From Nocardioides panacisoli (lineage in GTDB: Bacteria > Actinomycetota > Actinomycetes > Propionibacteriales > Nocardioidaceae): DNA of 64,000 nucleotides. The position numbers and the translations under genes are program-made. A model generated the notes under the pieces. The model did no database searches, was not told the DNA's origin, and worked only from the letters and a program-made list of their open reading frames with translations. Below, one piece after another: positions 30,510 through 42,370 of this stretch. Where the stretch lies: contig NZ_CP080409.1 of assembly GCF_019448235.1 (NCBI RefSeq), positions 1,116,001-1,180,000 on the forward strand, given 5' to 3'. Within the stretch, counting starts at the first letter, position 1. Each line of letters opens with the position of its first letter.

Positions 30510-30525
30510 GGTTTCCTCGGAATGC

Positions 30526-32851
<2,326 letters not shown>

Positions 32852-32870
32852 CCCCACTAGCCTGCGGCGG

Positions 32871-33434
32871 GTGATCACCCGACTCGCCGTCTTCCTCGGT
32901 TCCCGCGACGGACACGACCCGGCCCATGTCACCCTGGCAAACGACGTGGGTCGGGCCCTTGCCGAACGCGACATCGAGCTGGTCTACGGGGCCGGTGGCG
33001 GCGGGCTCATGGGACACCTCTCCGACGCGGTCCTCGCCCACGGCGGCCGGGTGTACGGCGTCCTCCCGCGCTTCATGGTGGACCGAGAGTGGGGCCGCCC
33101 CGCCGGGGACCGGATCGAGTCGGTCGTCGTGGAGTCGATGCACGAGCGCAAGGCCCTGATGGCTGCCCGTGCCGATGCCTTCCTCACCCTGCCGGGCGGA
33201 CTCGGCACACTCGAGGAGTTCTTCGAGCTCTGGACGCACCAGACCCTCGCCGTGCACGAGAAGCCCTCGGGACTGCTGAACCCGGGGGGCTTCTGGGACC
33301 CACTGCTGGCGACGCTCGACCGCATCGTCGAGGCCGGCTTCGCCGACCGTCGTACGGTCGACGAGCTGGTGGTGGCCCCGGAACTCGAGGACGTGCTGGC
33401 CGGCCTAGAGGCGCGGAGGGGCCAGCGGGCCTGA
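32871..33434 (+). CDS. LOG family nucleoside 5'-monophosphate phosphoribohydrolase
   Basis: LOG proteins release free base, such as cytokinin, from riboside monophosphates. The 187-residue product has GSRDGHD near the N-terminus, VYGAGGGGLMG, the catalytic SMHERKALM, and the LPGGLGTLEEFFE motif that defines the family. I start at the GTG at 32871, which gives the usual length. It ends 4 bases before the convergent pheT stop. In bacteria the true substrate is often uncertain. Confidence 0.92.
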   Translation: MITRLAVFLGSRDGHDPAHVTLANDVGRALAERDIELVYGAGGGGLMGHLSDAVLAHGGRVYGVLPRFMVDREWGRPAGDRIESVVVESMHERKALMAARADAFLTLPGGLGTLEEFFELWTHQTLAVHEKPSGLLNPGGFWDPLLATLDRIVEAGFADRRTVDELVVAPELEDVLAGLEARRGQRA

Positions 33435-33438
33435 TCGG

Positions 33439-35940
33439 TCAGGCGCGCTGGACCGCCCCGGTGAGCTCGGCGGCCCGAGCGACGGCGGCGTCACGGGCCT
33501 TGCCGGTCTCGGCCTCGGTGAGGGTCCGGCCCTCGGCACGGAAGCGCAGGGCGAAGGCCAGGGACTTCTTGCCCTCCCCGATCTGTGCGCCGTCGTAGAC
33601 GTCGAAGAGCCGCACCGACTCCAGCAGGTCACCCGCCCCCTCGAGCAGGGCGTCCTGCACCGCGGCCGTGGTCACCTCGGCGTCCACGACGAGTGCGACG
33701 TCCTCCTTGGCCACCGGGTAGGCGGAGAACGCCGGCCCCGGCACGACCGTGGGCGCCGCCGCGAGCAGCGCGTCGAGGTCCAACTCGACCGCGGCACCGC
33801 GGACCGGCAGGCCGAACTCCTCGCAGACCTTGGGGTGCAGTTCGCCGGCGTGGCCGATGACCTCACCGTCGACGGTGACGGCCGCGCACCGGCCCGGGTG
33901 CCACGGCGCCTGCGTGGCCTGGACCGGCGCCACCGGCACCGTGAGCTCGAGGCCGAGGCGTCGCACCAGGTCGATCGCGTCACTCCACCCCGCGGCGCGA
34001 CCCTCGCCCCACCAGCCGGTGCGCTCCCGCTCGCCGGCCAGGACGATGCCCAGGTGGAGCGGCTGCCGCGGGAGCGCGTCGAACAGGGCGGCCAGCTCGG
34101 TGTCGTCGGGTCGCCGGTCCACGCCGTGGATCGGTGCCGGACCGCGGTCGGCGGGGAACGCGACGGTGCCGGTCTCGAACAGCGCCACGCCGTTGGCCCC
34201 GCGACCGAGGTTGCGACCGGCGGCGTGGAGCAGTCCCGGCAGCAGGGTGGTCGTGTAGCCGGGCTCCTCCGCGGAGATGGGGTTGGCCAGTGGCACCGTG
34301 TGGCGGCGCGGGTCGTCCTCGGGCAGGCCGAGGGCGTCGAAGGTCCGCGGCCCGACGAAGGGGAAGCTGATGACCTCCACGCAGCCGGCCCCGGCGAGGG
34401 CCCGGCCGACGCGTCGGCGCAGCCGCTGCGGCCGGGTCAGGCCGCGGCCAGCCGCCTCGCGCGGCACGATCGAGGGCACCTCGTCGTAGCCGACGACACG
34501 AGCGACCTCCTCGACCAGGTCGAACGGGTCGGTGATGTCCGGACGCCAGGGCGGGGGTGTGACCTGCAGGGTCGCGGCGGCACCATCCTCCGCTGCATGG
34601 CTGGCGACGGTGCACCCCACGGCCTCGAGATGGGCCACGGTCGTCGCGGCGGCGACGTCGATGCCGGTGACGCGTGCTGGTAGGTCGGCGGCGATCGTGA
34701 TCGCCGGGACCGCCGGAGGCGTGCCGACGACGGTCACGCCGGGCTCCGCCGTGGCGCCGCCGTGGGCGACCATCAGCTCCACCACGCGGTCGGCCGCGGC
34801 CTCGCAGATGGTCGGGTCGACGCCCCGCTCGTTGCGCTTGCCCGCCTCGGAGGTGATGCGGTGGCGACGCCCGGTGCGAAACATCGACACCGGGTCCCAG
34901 TGGGCGGACTCGACGATGACCGAGGACGTCGTGCCCGACATCTCGGTCGTCTCCCCGCCCATGACGCCGCCGAGGCCGATGATCCCGGACTCGTCGGTGA
35001 CGACGAGGTCCTCCTCCGACAGCGTGCGGCGGGTGCCGTCCAGGGTGGTGAGCTGCTCCCCCGCCGCGGCGCGGCGTACGCCGAGACGGCCGGTGACCTT
35101 GTCGCGGTCGTAGCCGTGGATCGGCCGACCGGTCTCGAGCATCACGTAGTTGGTGATGTCCACGGCCAGCGAGATGGGCCGCATGCCGGCCAGGCGGATG
35201 CGGCGCGCCATCCACTCCGGCGTCGGCGCGGCCGGGTCGAAGCCGGTGACCGTGCGGGCGACGAAGACGGGGCAGCCCGTCGGGTCGTCGACGGTGACCG
35301 GGTGCCCCGCGTCGTCGGGGGCGGGGGTCTGGCGCTCGCAGGGGTCGCGGAACGGGGCGTCGTAGGCCAGGGCCGCGTCGCGGGCGATGCCGCGCAGCGA
35401 CAGCCCGTAGGCACGGTCGGGGTTGACCTCGAGCTCGATGACCTCCTCGTCGAGCCCGAGCACGCCCAGGGCGTCCTCGCCGGGGCTCCCGGCGTCGGCC
35501 GGCAGGACGATGATCCCGTCGTGGTCCTCCCCCAGGCCGAGCTCGGCGGCCGAGCAGATCATGCCGGCACTGAGGTGGCCGTAGGTCTTGCGCTCGGAGA
35601 TCGCGAAGCCGCCGGGCAGGACGCCGCCGGGCAGGACGACCACGACGAGGTCCCCGGGGCCGAAGTTGTGGGCGCCGCAGACGATGCCCTGCGGCTGGCC
35701 GGTGCCGTTGGCCTCCCCCACGTCGACGGTGCACCAGTTGATGGTCTTGCCGTTCTTCTGGGGCTCGGCCTCGGCGGTCAGGACCCGCCCGATCACCAGC
35801 GGGCCGGTGATGCCGGCGGCGGCGCTCTCGATCGACTCCAGCTTCAGGCCGAGGTCGGTCAGGGCGTCGGCCAGTCCCTCGGTGGTGACCTCGGCCGGGA
35901 GGTCGACGTAGTCGTGGATCCAGGACGCGGGTGTCTTCAC
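33439..35940 (-). CDS. pheT: Phenylalanine-tRNA ligase beta subunit
   Basis: PheT pairs with PheS in the (alpha-beta)2 enzyme. The 833-residue sequence starts [14 protein letters not shown], has a tRNA-binding OB fold at about 40-150 ([20 protein letters not shown]), the B3/B4 editing domain with IKL-like [12 protein letters not shown] landmarks, B5 repeats, and ends with an anticodon-binding ferredoxin-like domain ([20 protein letters not shown]). The GTG at 35940 overlaps the pheS stop by 4 bases. Length is normal. Confidence 0.96.
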   Translation of the reverse strand: MKTPASWIHDYVDLPAEVTTEGLADALTDLGLKLESIESAAAGITGPLVIGRVLTAEAEPQKNGKTINWCTVDVGEANGTGQPQGIVCGAHNFGPGDLVVVVLPGGVLPGGFAISERKTYGHLSAGMICSAAELGLGEDHDGIIVLPADAGSPGEDALGVLGLDEEVIELEVNPDRAYGLSLRGIARDAALAYDAPFRDPCERQTPAPDDAGHPVTVDDPTGCPVFVARTVTGFDPAAPTPEWMARRIRLAGMRPISLAVDITNYVMLETGRPIHGYDRDKVTGRLGVRRAAAGEQLTTLDGTRRTLSEEDLVVTDESGIIGLGGVMGGETTEMSGTTSSVIVESAHWDPVSMFRTGRRHRITSEAGKRNERGVDPTICEAAADRVVELMVAHGGATAEPGVTVVGTPPAVPAITIAADLPARVTGIDVAAATTVAHLEAVGCTVASHAAEDGAAATLQVTPPPWRPDITDPFDLVEEVARVVGYDEVPSIVPREAAGRGLTRPQRLRRRVGRALAGAGCVEVISFPFVGPRTFDALGLPEDDPRRHTVPLANPISAEEPGYTTTLLPGLLHAAGRNLGRGANGVALFETGTVAFPADRGPAPIHGVDRRPDDTELAALFDALPRQPLHLGIVLAGERERTGWWGEGRAAGWSDAIDLVRRLGLELTVPVAPVQATQAPWHPGRCAAVTVDGEVIGHAGELHPKVCEEFGLPVRGAAVELDLDALLAAAPTVVPGPAFSAYPVAKEDVALVVDAEVTTAAVQDALLEGAGDLLESVRLFDVYDGAQIGEGKKSLAFALRFRAEGRTLTEAETGKARDAAVARAAELTGAVQRA

Positions 35941-37061
35941 AGCTCGCTCCCGAAGGCCGTGGTGAAGCGGACGTCGCCCTCGAAGAGCACGCGCAGGTCC
36001 TCCAGTCCGTGTCGGAACATCAGGGTCCGGTCGATGCCCATCCCGAAGGCGAAGCCGGTGTAGCGCTCGACATCGACACCGCAGGCGGTGAGCACGCGCG
36101 GGTTGACCACGCCGCAGCCGCCCCACTCGATCCAGCCCTCGCCGCGGCAGGTGCGGCACTCGGCGGGGTCGACGTTGTTGCACACGAAGCAGATCAGGTC
36201 GACCTCGGCCGAGGGCTCGGTGAAGGGGAAGTACGACGGGCGGAAGCGGGTGCGGCTGCCAGGGCCGAACATCTGGGCCGCGAAGTGGTCCAAGGTGCCC
36301 TTGAGGTGCGCCATGGTGATGCCCTCGTCGATCGCCAGGCCCTCGACCTGGTGGAAGACGGGGCTGTGGGTGGCGTCGTACTCGTCGGTGCGGAAGACCC
36401 GACCGGGGCACACGACGTGGATGGGCGGCTCCTGGAAGAGCATCGTGCGGGCCTGCACCGGCGAGGTGTGGGTGCGCAGGACGACGCCGGACCCGCCACC
36501 GTCGAGGTCGTCCTCGGCGTCGGAGTTGGCGGTCCAGAAGGTGTCCTGCATGGTCCGGGCCGGGTGGTCGGCGCCGAGGTTGAGGGCGTCGAAGTTGAGC
36601 CACTCCGCCTCGATGACGGGACCCTCGGCGACCTCCCAGCCCATCGCGACGAAGATGTCGGCGATCAGCTCGGCGCCGGTGGTCAACGGGTGCCGGGCGC
36701 CGAGGGGCTGCCGGTCGGTGGGGAGGGTGACGTCGACGGTCTCCTCGACCAGGATGCGGGCCTCGTGCTCGGCGGTGAGCTGCTCCTCCCGCGACGCCAG
36801 GGCCTGCTTGACCTCGCCTCGGGCCTTGCCGACGCGCTGGCCGGCCTCCTTGCGTGCCTGTGGCGGCAGGGCCCCGATCTCCCGGTTGGCCAGGGCCAGC
36901 GGCGAGCGGTCACCGGCATGATCGGTGCGCACCTGCTTCAACGCGTCCAGGTCGGTGGCGGCTGCGATCGCGGCAAGGGCGTCCTCCCGGGCGGCGTCGA
37001 CCGCCTCGGGCTGCAGCTGGGCGACCTCGACCGGGTCGTAGTCGGTGTTGGGACCGGACAT
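35937..37061 (-). CDS. pheS: Phenylalanine-tRNA ligase alpha subunit
   Basis: PheS holds the class II catalytic core. The 374-residue protein has an N-terminal coiled coil, then motif 2 ([20 protein letters not shown]) and motif 3 ([17 protein letters not shown]). An insert with [20 protein letters not shown] carries Cys pairs that may bind zinc. The ATG at 37061 is set by AGAGGA seven bases upstream. The 100 bases ahead of it show no T-box or tRNA-like element. Confidence 0.96.
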   Translation of the reverse strand: MSGPNTDYDPVEVAQLQPEAVDAAREDALAAIAAATDLDALKQVRTDHAGDRSPLALANREIGALPPQARKEAGQRVGKARGEVKQALASREEQLTAEHEARILVEETVDVTLPTDRQPLGARHPLTTGAELIADIFVAMGWEVAEGPVIEAEWLNFDALNLGADHPARTMQDTFWTANSDAEDDLDGGGSGVVLRTHTSPVQARTMLFQEPPIHVVCPGRVFRTDEYDATHSPVFHQVEGLAIDEGITMAHLKGTLDHFAAQMFGPGSRTRFRPSYFPFTEPSAEVDLICFVCNNVDPAECRTCRGEGWIEWGGCGVVNPRVLTACGVDVERYTGFAFGMGIDRTLMFRHGLEDLRVLFEGDVRFTTAFGSEL

Positions 37062-37163
37062 GGGTGTCCTCTGCTCGTGCGGTGGGTCGGTGCGGGCCAA
37101 GTCTAGGAACCCGACCGCGCAGGCTGCGAACGGGTTGTCGGTGGCGCTCCCCGTCGTGGCCCC

Positions 37164-37955
37164 TCAGCGCCGTGCCCGCGCGGAGGCGTACAGGCACAAC
37201 GCGGCAGCGGTGGCGAGGTTGAGGCTCTCCGCGAGCCCGTGTATCGGAATCCGGACGCGGTGATCGGCGAGACCGGCGAGGTCGGCTGGGAGCCCCCAGG
37301 CCTCGTTGCCGAACAGCCACGCGGTCGGACCCGCCAACAGCTCGTCCGCCTCGAAGAGGTCGACCTCTCCCCCACCGTCGGCGGCCAGCACCGTGAGTCC
37401 GGCCCGCTGCGCGGCACGGACGGCGGCGCCCGGGTCACGCTCGAGCGCGAACGGGACGTGGAACACGCTGCCGACGCTGGCCCGGACGGTCTTGGGGTTG
37501 TGCGCGTCGACGGAGTCGCCGGCCAGCACGACGCCACCGGCACCGGCGGCGTCGGCCGTCCGTACGACGGTGCCGGCGTTGCCGGGGTCGCGCACGTCGG
37601 CGCAGATCGCGACCAGCCGGGAGTCGTCGCGGCCGTCGGGAGCCAGCACCTGCGACAGGGGCCGGTCCAGGTGGTGGCAGACCGCCACGATGCCGGCGGG
37701 GGTCGTGGCGTCACTGAGCGAGGCGAGGGCGCGGTCGTCGACCAGGACCGGTTCCGTGCCGGCCAGCAGGTCGGCGTACCGCGCGGCAGCGTCGGGTGTC
37801 GCGTAGACCTCCACGACGCAGTCGGGGACGCCGAGCGCGCCCTCCACGGCCTTCGGACCGTCGGCAAGGAAGAGCCGCCGCTCGGATCGGACCGAGCGGC
37901 GGCTGAGCTTCCGTGCCTCCTTCACGCGGGCGTTGCCCGCGCCCAGGAGTGTCAT
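37164..37955 (-). CDS. TrmH family (SpoU) RNA 2'-O-methyltransferase
   Basis: This is a knotted SPOUT methyltransferase of 263 residues. The three signature motifs are DPGNAGTVVRTADAAGAGGV, WLFGNEAWGLP and IPIHGLAESLNLATAAALCLY. An N-terminal substrate-binding domain (NARVKEARKLSRRSVRSERR LFLADG region) precedes it. Position between rplT and pheS is shared with many actinobacteria and suggests an rRNA or tRNA target. The exact nucleotide is unknown. Confidence 0.92.
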   Translation of the reverse strand: MTLLGAGNARVKEARKLSRRSVRSERRLFLADGPKAVEGALGVPDCVVEVYATPDAAARYADLLAGTEPVLVDDRALASLSDATTPAGIVAVCHHLDRPLSQVLAPDGRDDSRLVAICADVRDPGNAGTVVRTADAAGAGGVVLAGDSVDAHNPKTVRASVGSVFHVPFALERDPGAAVRAAQRAGLTVLAADGGGEVDLFEADELLAGPTAWLFGNEAWGLPADLAGLADHRVRIPIHGLAESLNLATAAALCLYASARARR

Positions 37956-37974
37956 CGCGACGTGTCGGCGATGA

Positions 37975-38364
37975 TCAGGCCGAGGCCTCGGACGGCGCGT
38001 TGACGTCCGCGGGCAGGGCCTCCTTGGCCTGCGCGACGAGCTTGCTGAAGGCAGCCGGCTCGTTGACGGCGAGGTCGGCCAGGACCTTGCGGTCGACCTC
38101 GACGCCGGCCAGGTTCAGGCCCTGGATGAAGCGGTTGTAGGTCAGGCCCTCCGCGCGGGCAGCGGCGTTGATCCGCTGGATCCACAGCTTGCGGAAGTTG
38201 CCCTTCTTCTTGCGGCGGTCGTTGTAGGAGTAGACCAGCGAGTGGGTGACCTGCTCCTTGGCCTTGCGGTAGAGGCGCGACCGCTGGCCCCGGTAGCCGC
38301 TCGCGCGGTCCAGGGTGGTGCGGCGCTTCTTGTGGCTGTTCACTGCGCGCTTGACACGTGCCAT
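37975..38364 (-). CDS. rplT: 50S ribosomal protein L20
   Basis: L20 binds 23S rRNA early in 50S assembly. The N-terminus [20 protein letters not shown] and the segment [20 protein letters not shown] are diagnostic. The 129 residues include a slightly extended Ala/Glu tail. It is third in the infC-rpmI-rplT operon, where L20 is the autoregulator in several other bacteria. Confidence 0.97.
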   Translation of the reverse strand: MARVKRAVNSHKKRRTTLDRASGYRGQRSRLYRKAKEQVTHSLVYSYNDRRKKKGNFRKLWIQRINAAARAEGLTYNRFIQGLNLAGVEVDRKVLADLAVNEPAAFSKLVAQAKEALPADVNAPSEASA

Positions 38365-38408
38365 GTTCGTGGCTCCTTCGGTGCTGAGTGGGGTTCAGGT
38401 GCTGCCGC

Positions 38409-38603
38409 TCAGCGGCCGAGCAGCTTCTTGGCCTGGGCGGTGTCGTTGGCCGCGACCTCGGTGGTGCCGCTCATCCGGCGCTTGACCCGCGAGGACTTGT
38501 GGCCGAGGTTGTGTCGCATGCCGGCCTTGCCCCGGCGGATCTTGCCCGAGCCGGTCACCTTGAACCGCTTCTTGGCTCCGGAGTGCGTCTTGTTCTTCGG
38601 CAT
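38409..38603 (-). CDS. rpmI: 50S ribosomal protein L35
   Basis: L35 is a 64-residue basic protein: [20 protein letters not shown], then [18 protein letters not shown]. It sits 21 bases after the infC stop and 44 bases before the L20 start, the normal order. Confidence 0.97.
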   Translation of the reverse strand: MPKNKTHSGAKKRFKVTGSGKIRRGKAGMRHNLGHKSSRVKRRMSGTTEVAANDTAQAKKLLGR

Positions 38604-38624
38604 TGTCGTTCTCTCTTCCTTGAC

Positions 38625-39302
38625 CTAGAGGTCCATGTCGGGGTCGAGGGCCTCGTTGCGCTTCTTGGCCTTCTTCTTGGCGGCCCGCTGCTTGCGCTCG
38701 GCACGCTCGGCGGTGTCGTCGGCGTCGTGCTCGGCCTGCTCGGCCGCCTTCGCGGCCTTGGCCGCCTTCGCCTCGGCCTTGGCCTCGGACTTCTTCTTGT
38801 GCGGGCCGAGCACCATCGTCATGTTGCGGCCGTCCTGCTTGGGACGGGACTCGACGAAGCCGAGCTCCTCCACGTCCTCGGCCAGCTGCTGCAGCAGCCG
38901 GAACCCGAGCTCGGGACGGTGCTGCTCGCGACCGCGGAACATGATGGTGATCTTGACCTTGTCCCCGGCCTGGAGGAACCGCACGACGTGACCCTTCTTG
39001 GTCTCGTAGTCGTGGGTGTCGATCTTGGGCCGGAGCTTCATCTCCTTGATGACCACGTTGGTCTGGTTCCGTCGCGACTCACGGGCCTTCTGGGCGTTCT
39101 CGTACTTGAACTTCCCGTAGTCCATGAGCTTGCAGACGGGAGGCTTGCCCATCGGCGCGATCTCGACCAGGTCCAGGTCGGCCTCCTGGGCCAGCTTGAA
39201 GGCCTGGTCGGTCGGCACGATGCCGACCGTCTCGCCGTTGGGGCCCACGAGTCGGACCTCGGGCACCCGGATCCGCTCGTTGATGCGCAGCTCGTTGCTG
39301 AT
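38625..39302 (-). CDS. infC: Translation initiation factor IF-3 (probable AUC start)
   Basis: IF-3 proofreads the start codon on the 30S subunit. Both domains are clear: [20 protein letters not shown] and [20 protein letters not shown], then [20 protein letters not shown]. An Ala/Lys/Glu-rich tail of about 50 residues follows. No ATG, GTG or TTG precedes the IF-3 domain except a TTG at 39371, 23 codons upstream and inside a hairpin. GGAGG lies four bases ahead of an ATC at 39302-39300, giving the N-terminus (M)[11 protein letters not shown]. coli infC uses AUU for self-control, so an AUC start fits. Confidence 0.9.
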   Translation of the reverse strand: MSNELRINERIRVPEVRLVGPNGETVGIVPTDQAFKLAQEADLDLVEIAPMGKPPVCKLMDYGKFKYENAQKARESRRNQTNVVIKEMKLRPKIDTHDYETKKGHVVRFLQAGDKVKITIMFRGREQHRPELGFRLLQQLAEDVEELGFVESRPKQDGRNMTMVLGPHKKKSEAKAEAKAAKAAKAAEQAEHDADDTAERAERKQRAAKKKAKKRNEALDPDMDL

Positions 39303-39420
39303 GTGTCCTCCAAGTTCGTCGGTAGCGGACCATCCCCCCGAAAACGAGAAACGGCCTCCGCCCTGTGCCAAGCGGAAGCCAGTCTGGACACCGTCACCCG
39401 CACCTCTGGTGAGGTACGAC
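39303..39420 (-). promoter_or_regulatory. infC leader with terminator-like hairpin
   Basis: On the minus strand a 9-bp stem (39380-39372 with 39361-39353, one G-U) with a 10-base loop is followed by TTTCTCGTTTTC (39351-39340), which looks like an intrinsic terminator before the coding region. Just upstream a small perfect hairpin, ACCTC-ACCA-GAGGT, lies at 39415-39402. Together they form an attenuator-like leader for infC-rpmI-rplT. The 280 bases up to the SseB-like gene contain no other gene. Confidence 0.6.
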
Positions 39421-39582
39421 CAACCGTGGGACCGGACCCGACGACCTGGTGACCCGCCGGAGCGGGCGGTCGATGCGGGTGGGAGACGATGGTGCTGGTG
39501 ACTCCGCTTGTGGATCGGCGATCGCTGCCTGAGTCCCCTCAGTCGACGACCACTGATCGGTCAACGCCCGAGCGTAGCGGAT

Positions 39583-40104
39583 TCATTCCGCCGGCGCCGA
39601 ATCCTCGGTGAGCCAGCCCCAGCCGCCGTCGGCCAGACGCACGGGACGCCATCCGGCCGCGAGTCGGTGCAGGTCCGGGCCGCTCACCACGAACCGGTGG
39701 GGGCCGGCGACGTCGACCACCAATGCGTCGGCGCCCTCCTGGGCCGCGGTCTGCGCGGCGAGCACCGCGGAGACGGGTACCGGTCGCGCGTCGGGGTCCC
39801 AGGTCGCCAACGCCGCGGTGTCGGTGAAGGCGAGCAGGGCTCGGCGGCCGTCGGCGCCGGTCATCAGGACCGCGGCCATGTCGCTGGACTTGTCCCGCGC
39901 GAGGCCGCGGTCGTCGTACTCCACCTCGCCGAGGACCGCCACCACGGGCACCAGCACGCGGGCACCCGCCAGGGCCGCGAGCGCCACCGGGTACGCCGCG
40001 TCGTCGGCGGCCTGCCTCGCGAGGGCGGCGCCGAGCACGGGATCGGCGGAGCCGTCGTCGTCGGTGTAGGCCGAGCCCTGCAGGCGGCGCGCGGATTCGG
40101 TCAC
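39583..40104 (-). CDS. SseB-family protein
   Basis: The 173-residue product has an SseB N-terminal-like domain: ALAGARVLVPVVAVLGEVE, then SSDMAAVLMTGADGRRALLAFTDTAALATW. Here the SseB name refers to the enterobacterial fold, a domain of unknown role. It starts at the GTG at 40104. Such a gene beside infC is common in actinobacteria as I recall. No membrane segment or catalytic motif is visible. Confidence 0.8.
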   Translation of the reverse strand: MTESARRLQGSAYTDDDGSADPVLGAALARQAADDAAYPVALAALAGARVLVPVVAVLGEVEYDDRGLARDKSSDMAAVLMTGADGRRALLAFTDTAALATWDPDARPVPVSAVLAAQTAAQEGADALVVDVAGPHRFVVSGPDLHRLAAGWRPVRLADGGWGWLTEDSAPAE

Positions 40105-40172
40105 GGCGTCATGGTCCCATCCCTCGGCTCGCCACCCGGCATCGCCGCAGGTGCGCGTGCCACGATGTCGCC

Positions 40173-41399
40173 GTGCCTGCCACCACCCGTGACCCCGCCG
40201 GTCGGGACCGTCTCGCCCGTCGGCTCGACGCCGCGCTCGCCACGATCCCGACGCCCATGGGTGGGCCACCGTTCGTGGTGGACCTCGATGCGTTCGACGC
40301 CAACGCCGACGACCTCGCCCGCCGTGCTGCCGGCGTACCGATCCGGGTCGCGTCGAAGTCACTGCGCGTGCCGGCACTGGTCCGCCGTGCCCTCGCCCAC
40401 CCGGGCTTCGCCGGCGTGCTCGCCTACACGCTCGCGGAGGCGCTGTGGTTGGAAGAGGAGGGCGTCAGCGACGACCTGGTGGTCGCCTATCCGAGCGTGG
40501 ACCGGGACGCGCTCGCGCGCCTCGTCGCCTCGCCGCGGGCCGCGTCGCGCATCACGCTGATGGTCGACGACCCCGCCCACCTGGACCTGGTCGACGCCGT
40601 GCGGTCCTCGGCGGCCGTGCCGGTGCGGGTCGCCGTCGACGTCGACGCGGGCCTGCACTGGGGCAACCAGGTGGTCGGCCCGAAGCGCTCCCCGCTGCAC
40701 GACACCGTCGACGTCGTCCGCCTGGCGCGGACGGTGACCGAGCGGCCGGGGTTCAGCCTGGTCGGGGTGATGACCTACGAGGGGCAGGTCGCGGGCGTTC
40801 CCGACGAGGTGCCGCACCAGCGCGCGAAGTCGCTGCTGGTCCGCCGCGTCAAGGACGCCTCGGTCGCGCAGCTCCGCGTGCGTCGGGAGCAGCTGACCCG
40901 CGCCCTGGCCCGGGTGGGTGACCTGGAGTTCTTCAACGCCGGCGGCTCGGGCTCGATCGAGGTCTCCGCCGGCGACCCCTCGGTCACCGAGGTCACCGCC
41001 GGGTCCGGGCTCCTCGTCCCCGCGCTGTTCGACCACTACCAGTCCTTCGACCCCCGACCCGCGTCCTTCTTCGGCCTCCCCGTGACCCGCCGGCCCTCCG
41101 CCGAGGTGGCGACCGTGCACGGCGGCGGGCTCATCGCGTCGGGGGCGGCCGGCAAGGACCGGCTGCCGCTCCCCTGGGCACCCGCCGACCTGCACCTCAC
41201 CGGACTGGAGGGAGCCGGCGAGGTGCAGACGCCACTGACCGGGCGCGGCGCGGCCCGCCTGCGCATCGGCGACCGGGTGTGGTTCCGCCACGCGAAGTCC
41301 GGCGAGCCGTTCGAGCACACCGCTGCGGTGCACCTGGTCAGTGGGGAGACCGTGGTCGAGACCGTGCCGACCTACCGGGGCCATGGCCTCGCCTTCTGA
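40173..41399 (+). CDS. Fold-type III PLP enzyme (amino acid deaminase/aldolase-like)
   Basis: The 408-residue protein resembles alanine-racemase-like D-threonine aldolase proteins. The PLP Lys is probably in RVASKSLRVPALVRRAL near residue 58. Later landmarks are VDVDAGLHWGNQV, VGVMTYEGQVAGVPD, FNAGGSGSIE and a C-terminal HGGGLIASGAAGKDR with AAVHLVSGETVVETVPTYRG. The His/Asp metal site of D-threonine aldolases seems represented by the HGGG and FRHAKSGEP regions. The real substrate is unknown. The start is GTG 40173. Confidence 0.85.
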   Translation: MPATTRDPAGRDRLARRLDAALATIPTPMGGPPFVVDLDAFDANADDLARRAAGVPIRVASKSLRVPALVRRALAHPGFAGVLAYTLAEALWLEEEGVSDDLVVAYPSVDRDALARLVASPRAASRITLMVDDPAHLDLVDAVRSSAAVPVRVAVDVDAGLHWGNQVVGPKRSPLHDTVDVVRLARTVTERPGFSLVGVMTYEGQVAGVPDEVPHQRAKSLLVRRVKDASVAQLRVRREQLTRALARVGDLEFFNAGGSGSIEVSAGDPSVTEVTAGSGLLVPALFDHYQSFDPRPASFFGLPVTRRPSAEVATVHGGGLIASGAAGKDRLPLPWAPADLHLTGLEGAGEVQTPLTGRGAARLRIGDRVWFRHAKSGEPFEHTAAVHLVSGETVVETVPTYRGHGLAF

Positions 41400-41925
41400 C
41401 ATCGCCGCCGCCGTCCGCGCGGAGGCGGCCGAGCGGGCGCCCACCCTCGGGGCGACGCGGCTGGTCTGCATCGACGGCCCCGCGGGCGCGGGCAAGACCA
41501 CGGTCGCGGCGGCGTTCGCCGAACAGGAGCCGACAGCACGCGTGCTCCACATGGACGACCTCTACGACGGCTGGGCCGGCCTGCCCACCGTCGACCGGCA
41601 GCTCGCGACGCTGTTGGAGCCGTTGGCGGCCGGCCTCGCGGGCCACTACCGCCGCTACGACTGGTACGCCGCGGCCCCGGCCGAGGAGGTCACCGTCACG
41701 CCGTGCCGCTGGCTGGTGCTCGAGGGCGTCGGCGCCGGTCACCGCCGGTTCGCCGAACTGCACACGGTGCTGGTCTGGCTCACCGCGCCCGTGCCGGAAC
41801 GGCACCGCCGCTGGGTCGCTCGGGAGGGGTCGACGTACCGCTGGGAGGGGTGGCGGCGCGACGAGGAGGCGCACTTCGCGACCGACGGCACCGAACAGCG
41901 CGCCGACCTGGTGTTTCGGACCTGA
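41383..41925 (+). CDS. P-loop kinase-like protein (uridine kinase type)
   Basis: The 180-residue protein has Walker A IDGPAGAGKTTVAAAF near residue 35 and a HMDDLYDGWAGLP segment like the Asp pair of uridine/phosphoribulokinases. The LVLEGVGAGHRRF region follows, then an ARG-rich lid-like VPERHRRWVAREG. The ATG at 41383 lies inside the end of the PLP-enzyme gene (17-base overlap), so the pair is coupled. It ends 7 bases before the convergent PH-domain gene. The substrate is unknown. Confidence 0.85.
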   Translation: MASPSDIAAAVRAEAAERAPTLGATRLVCIDGPAGAGKTTVAAAFAEQEPTARVLHMDDLYDGWAGLPTVDRQLATLLEPLAAGLAGHYRRYDWYAAAPAEEVTVTPCRWLVLEGVGAGHRRFAELHTVLVWLTAPVPERHRRWVAREGSTYRWEGWRRDEEAHFATDGTEQRADLVFRT

Positions 41926-41932
41926 GGCGTGC

Positions 41933-42370
41933 TCAGCCCGGGTCCAGCAGCCCCTTGAGCTCGCGCACCGCCTCGGTCGCGCGCCGACCGTCCGAGCCGT
42001 GGATGCCCAGCACCGAGACGGTCGTGCCGTCGGCGAGGTCCAGCGTGGGCCACGGTGCTCCGGGTGGCATCCGGATCGCGATGATCTCGGCCCACTCGTA
42101 CTCGCGACGTCGGTAGCCGTTGACCAGCACCAGTCCGGAGTCGCGCGCGACGACCTTCGAGCGCGCGAGGGCGTGGAGCAGCGCCACGCCGACCCCGACC
42201 ATGACGACCACGGTGATCCGCTGGACGAGGTTGACCTCCTCCTTGGTCTCCTGGTCGAAGCTGAGCCAGAGGTAGGCGAACGCACCGACCAGGACCGCGG
42301 AGAACACCGCGGCGGCGATCCGCGGCCCGAGCGGGCGCCAGGTGCGGGGCTGCACGCTCAGAGCCGGCAT
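41933..42370 (-). CDS. PH-domain membrane protein
   Basis: The 145-residue product has two membrane segments, IAAAVFSAVLVGAFAYLWL and ITVVVMVGVGVALLHAL, then a cytoplasmic bacterial PH-like domain (SKVVARDSGLVLVNGYRRRE, IIAIRMPPGAPWPTLDLADG). The ATG at 42370 overlaps the hisG end by 13 bases; a GTG at 42355 is the alternative. Proteins of this design follow hisG in several actinobacteria as I recall, with no known role. Confidence 0.82.
   Translation of the reverse strand: MPALSVQPRTWRPLGPRIAAAVFSAVLVGAFAYLWLSFDQETKEEVNLVQRITVVVMVGVGVALLHALARSKVVARDSGLVLVNGYRRREYEWAEIIAIRMPPGAPWPTLDLADGTTVSVLGIHGSDGRRATEAVRELKGLLDPG

Noticed and set aside
37062-37163. T-box leader before pheS
   Set aside because: No T-box sequence or specifier hairpin is seen in the 102 bases.
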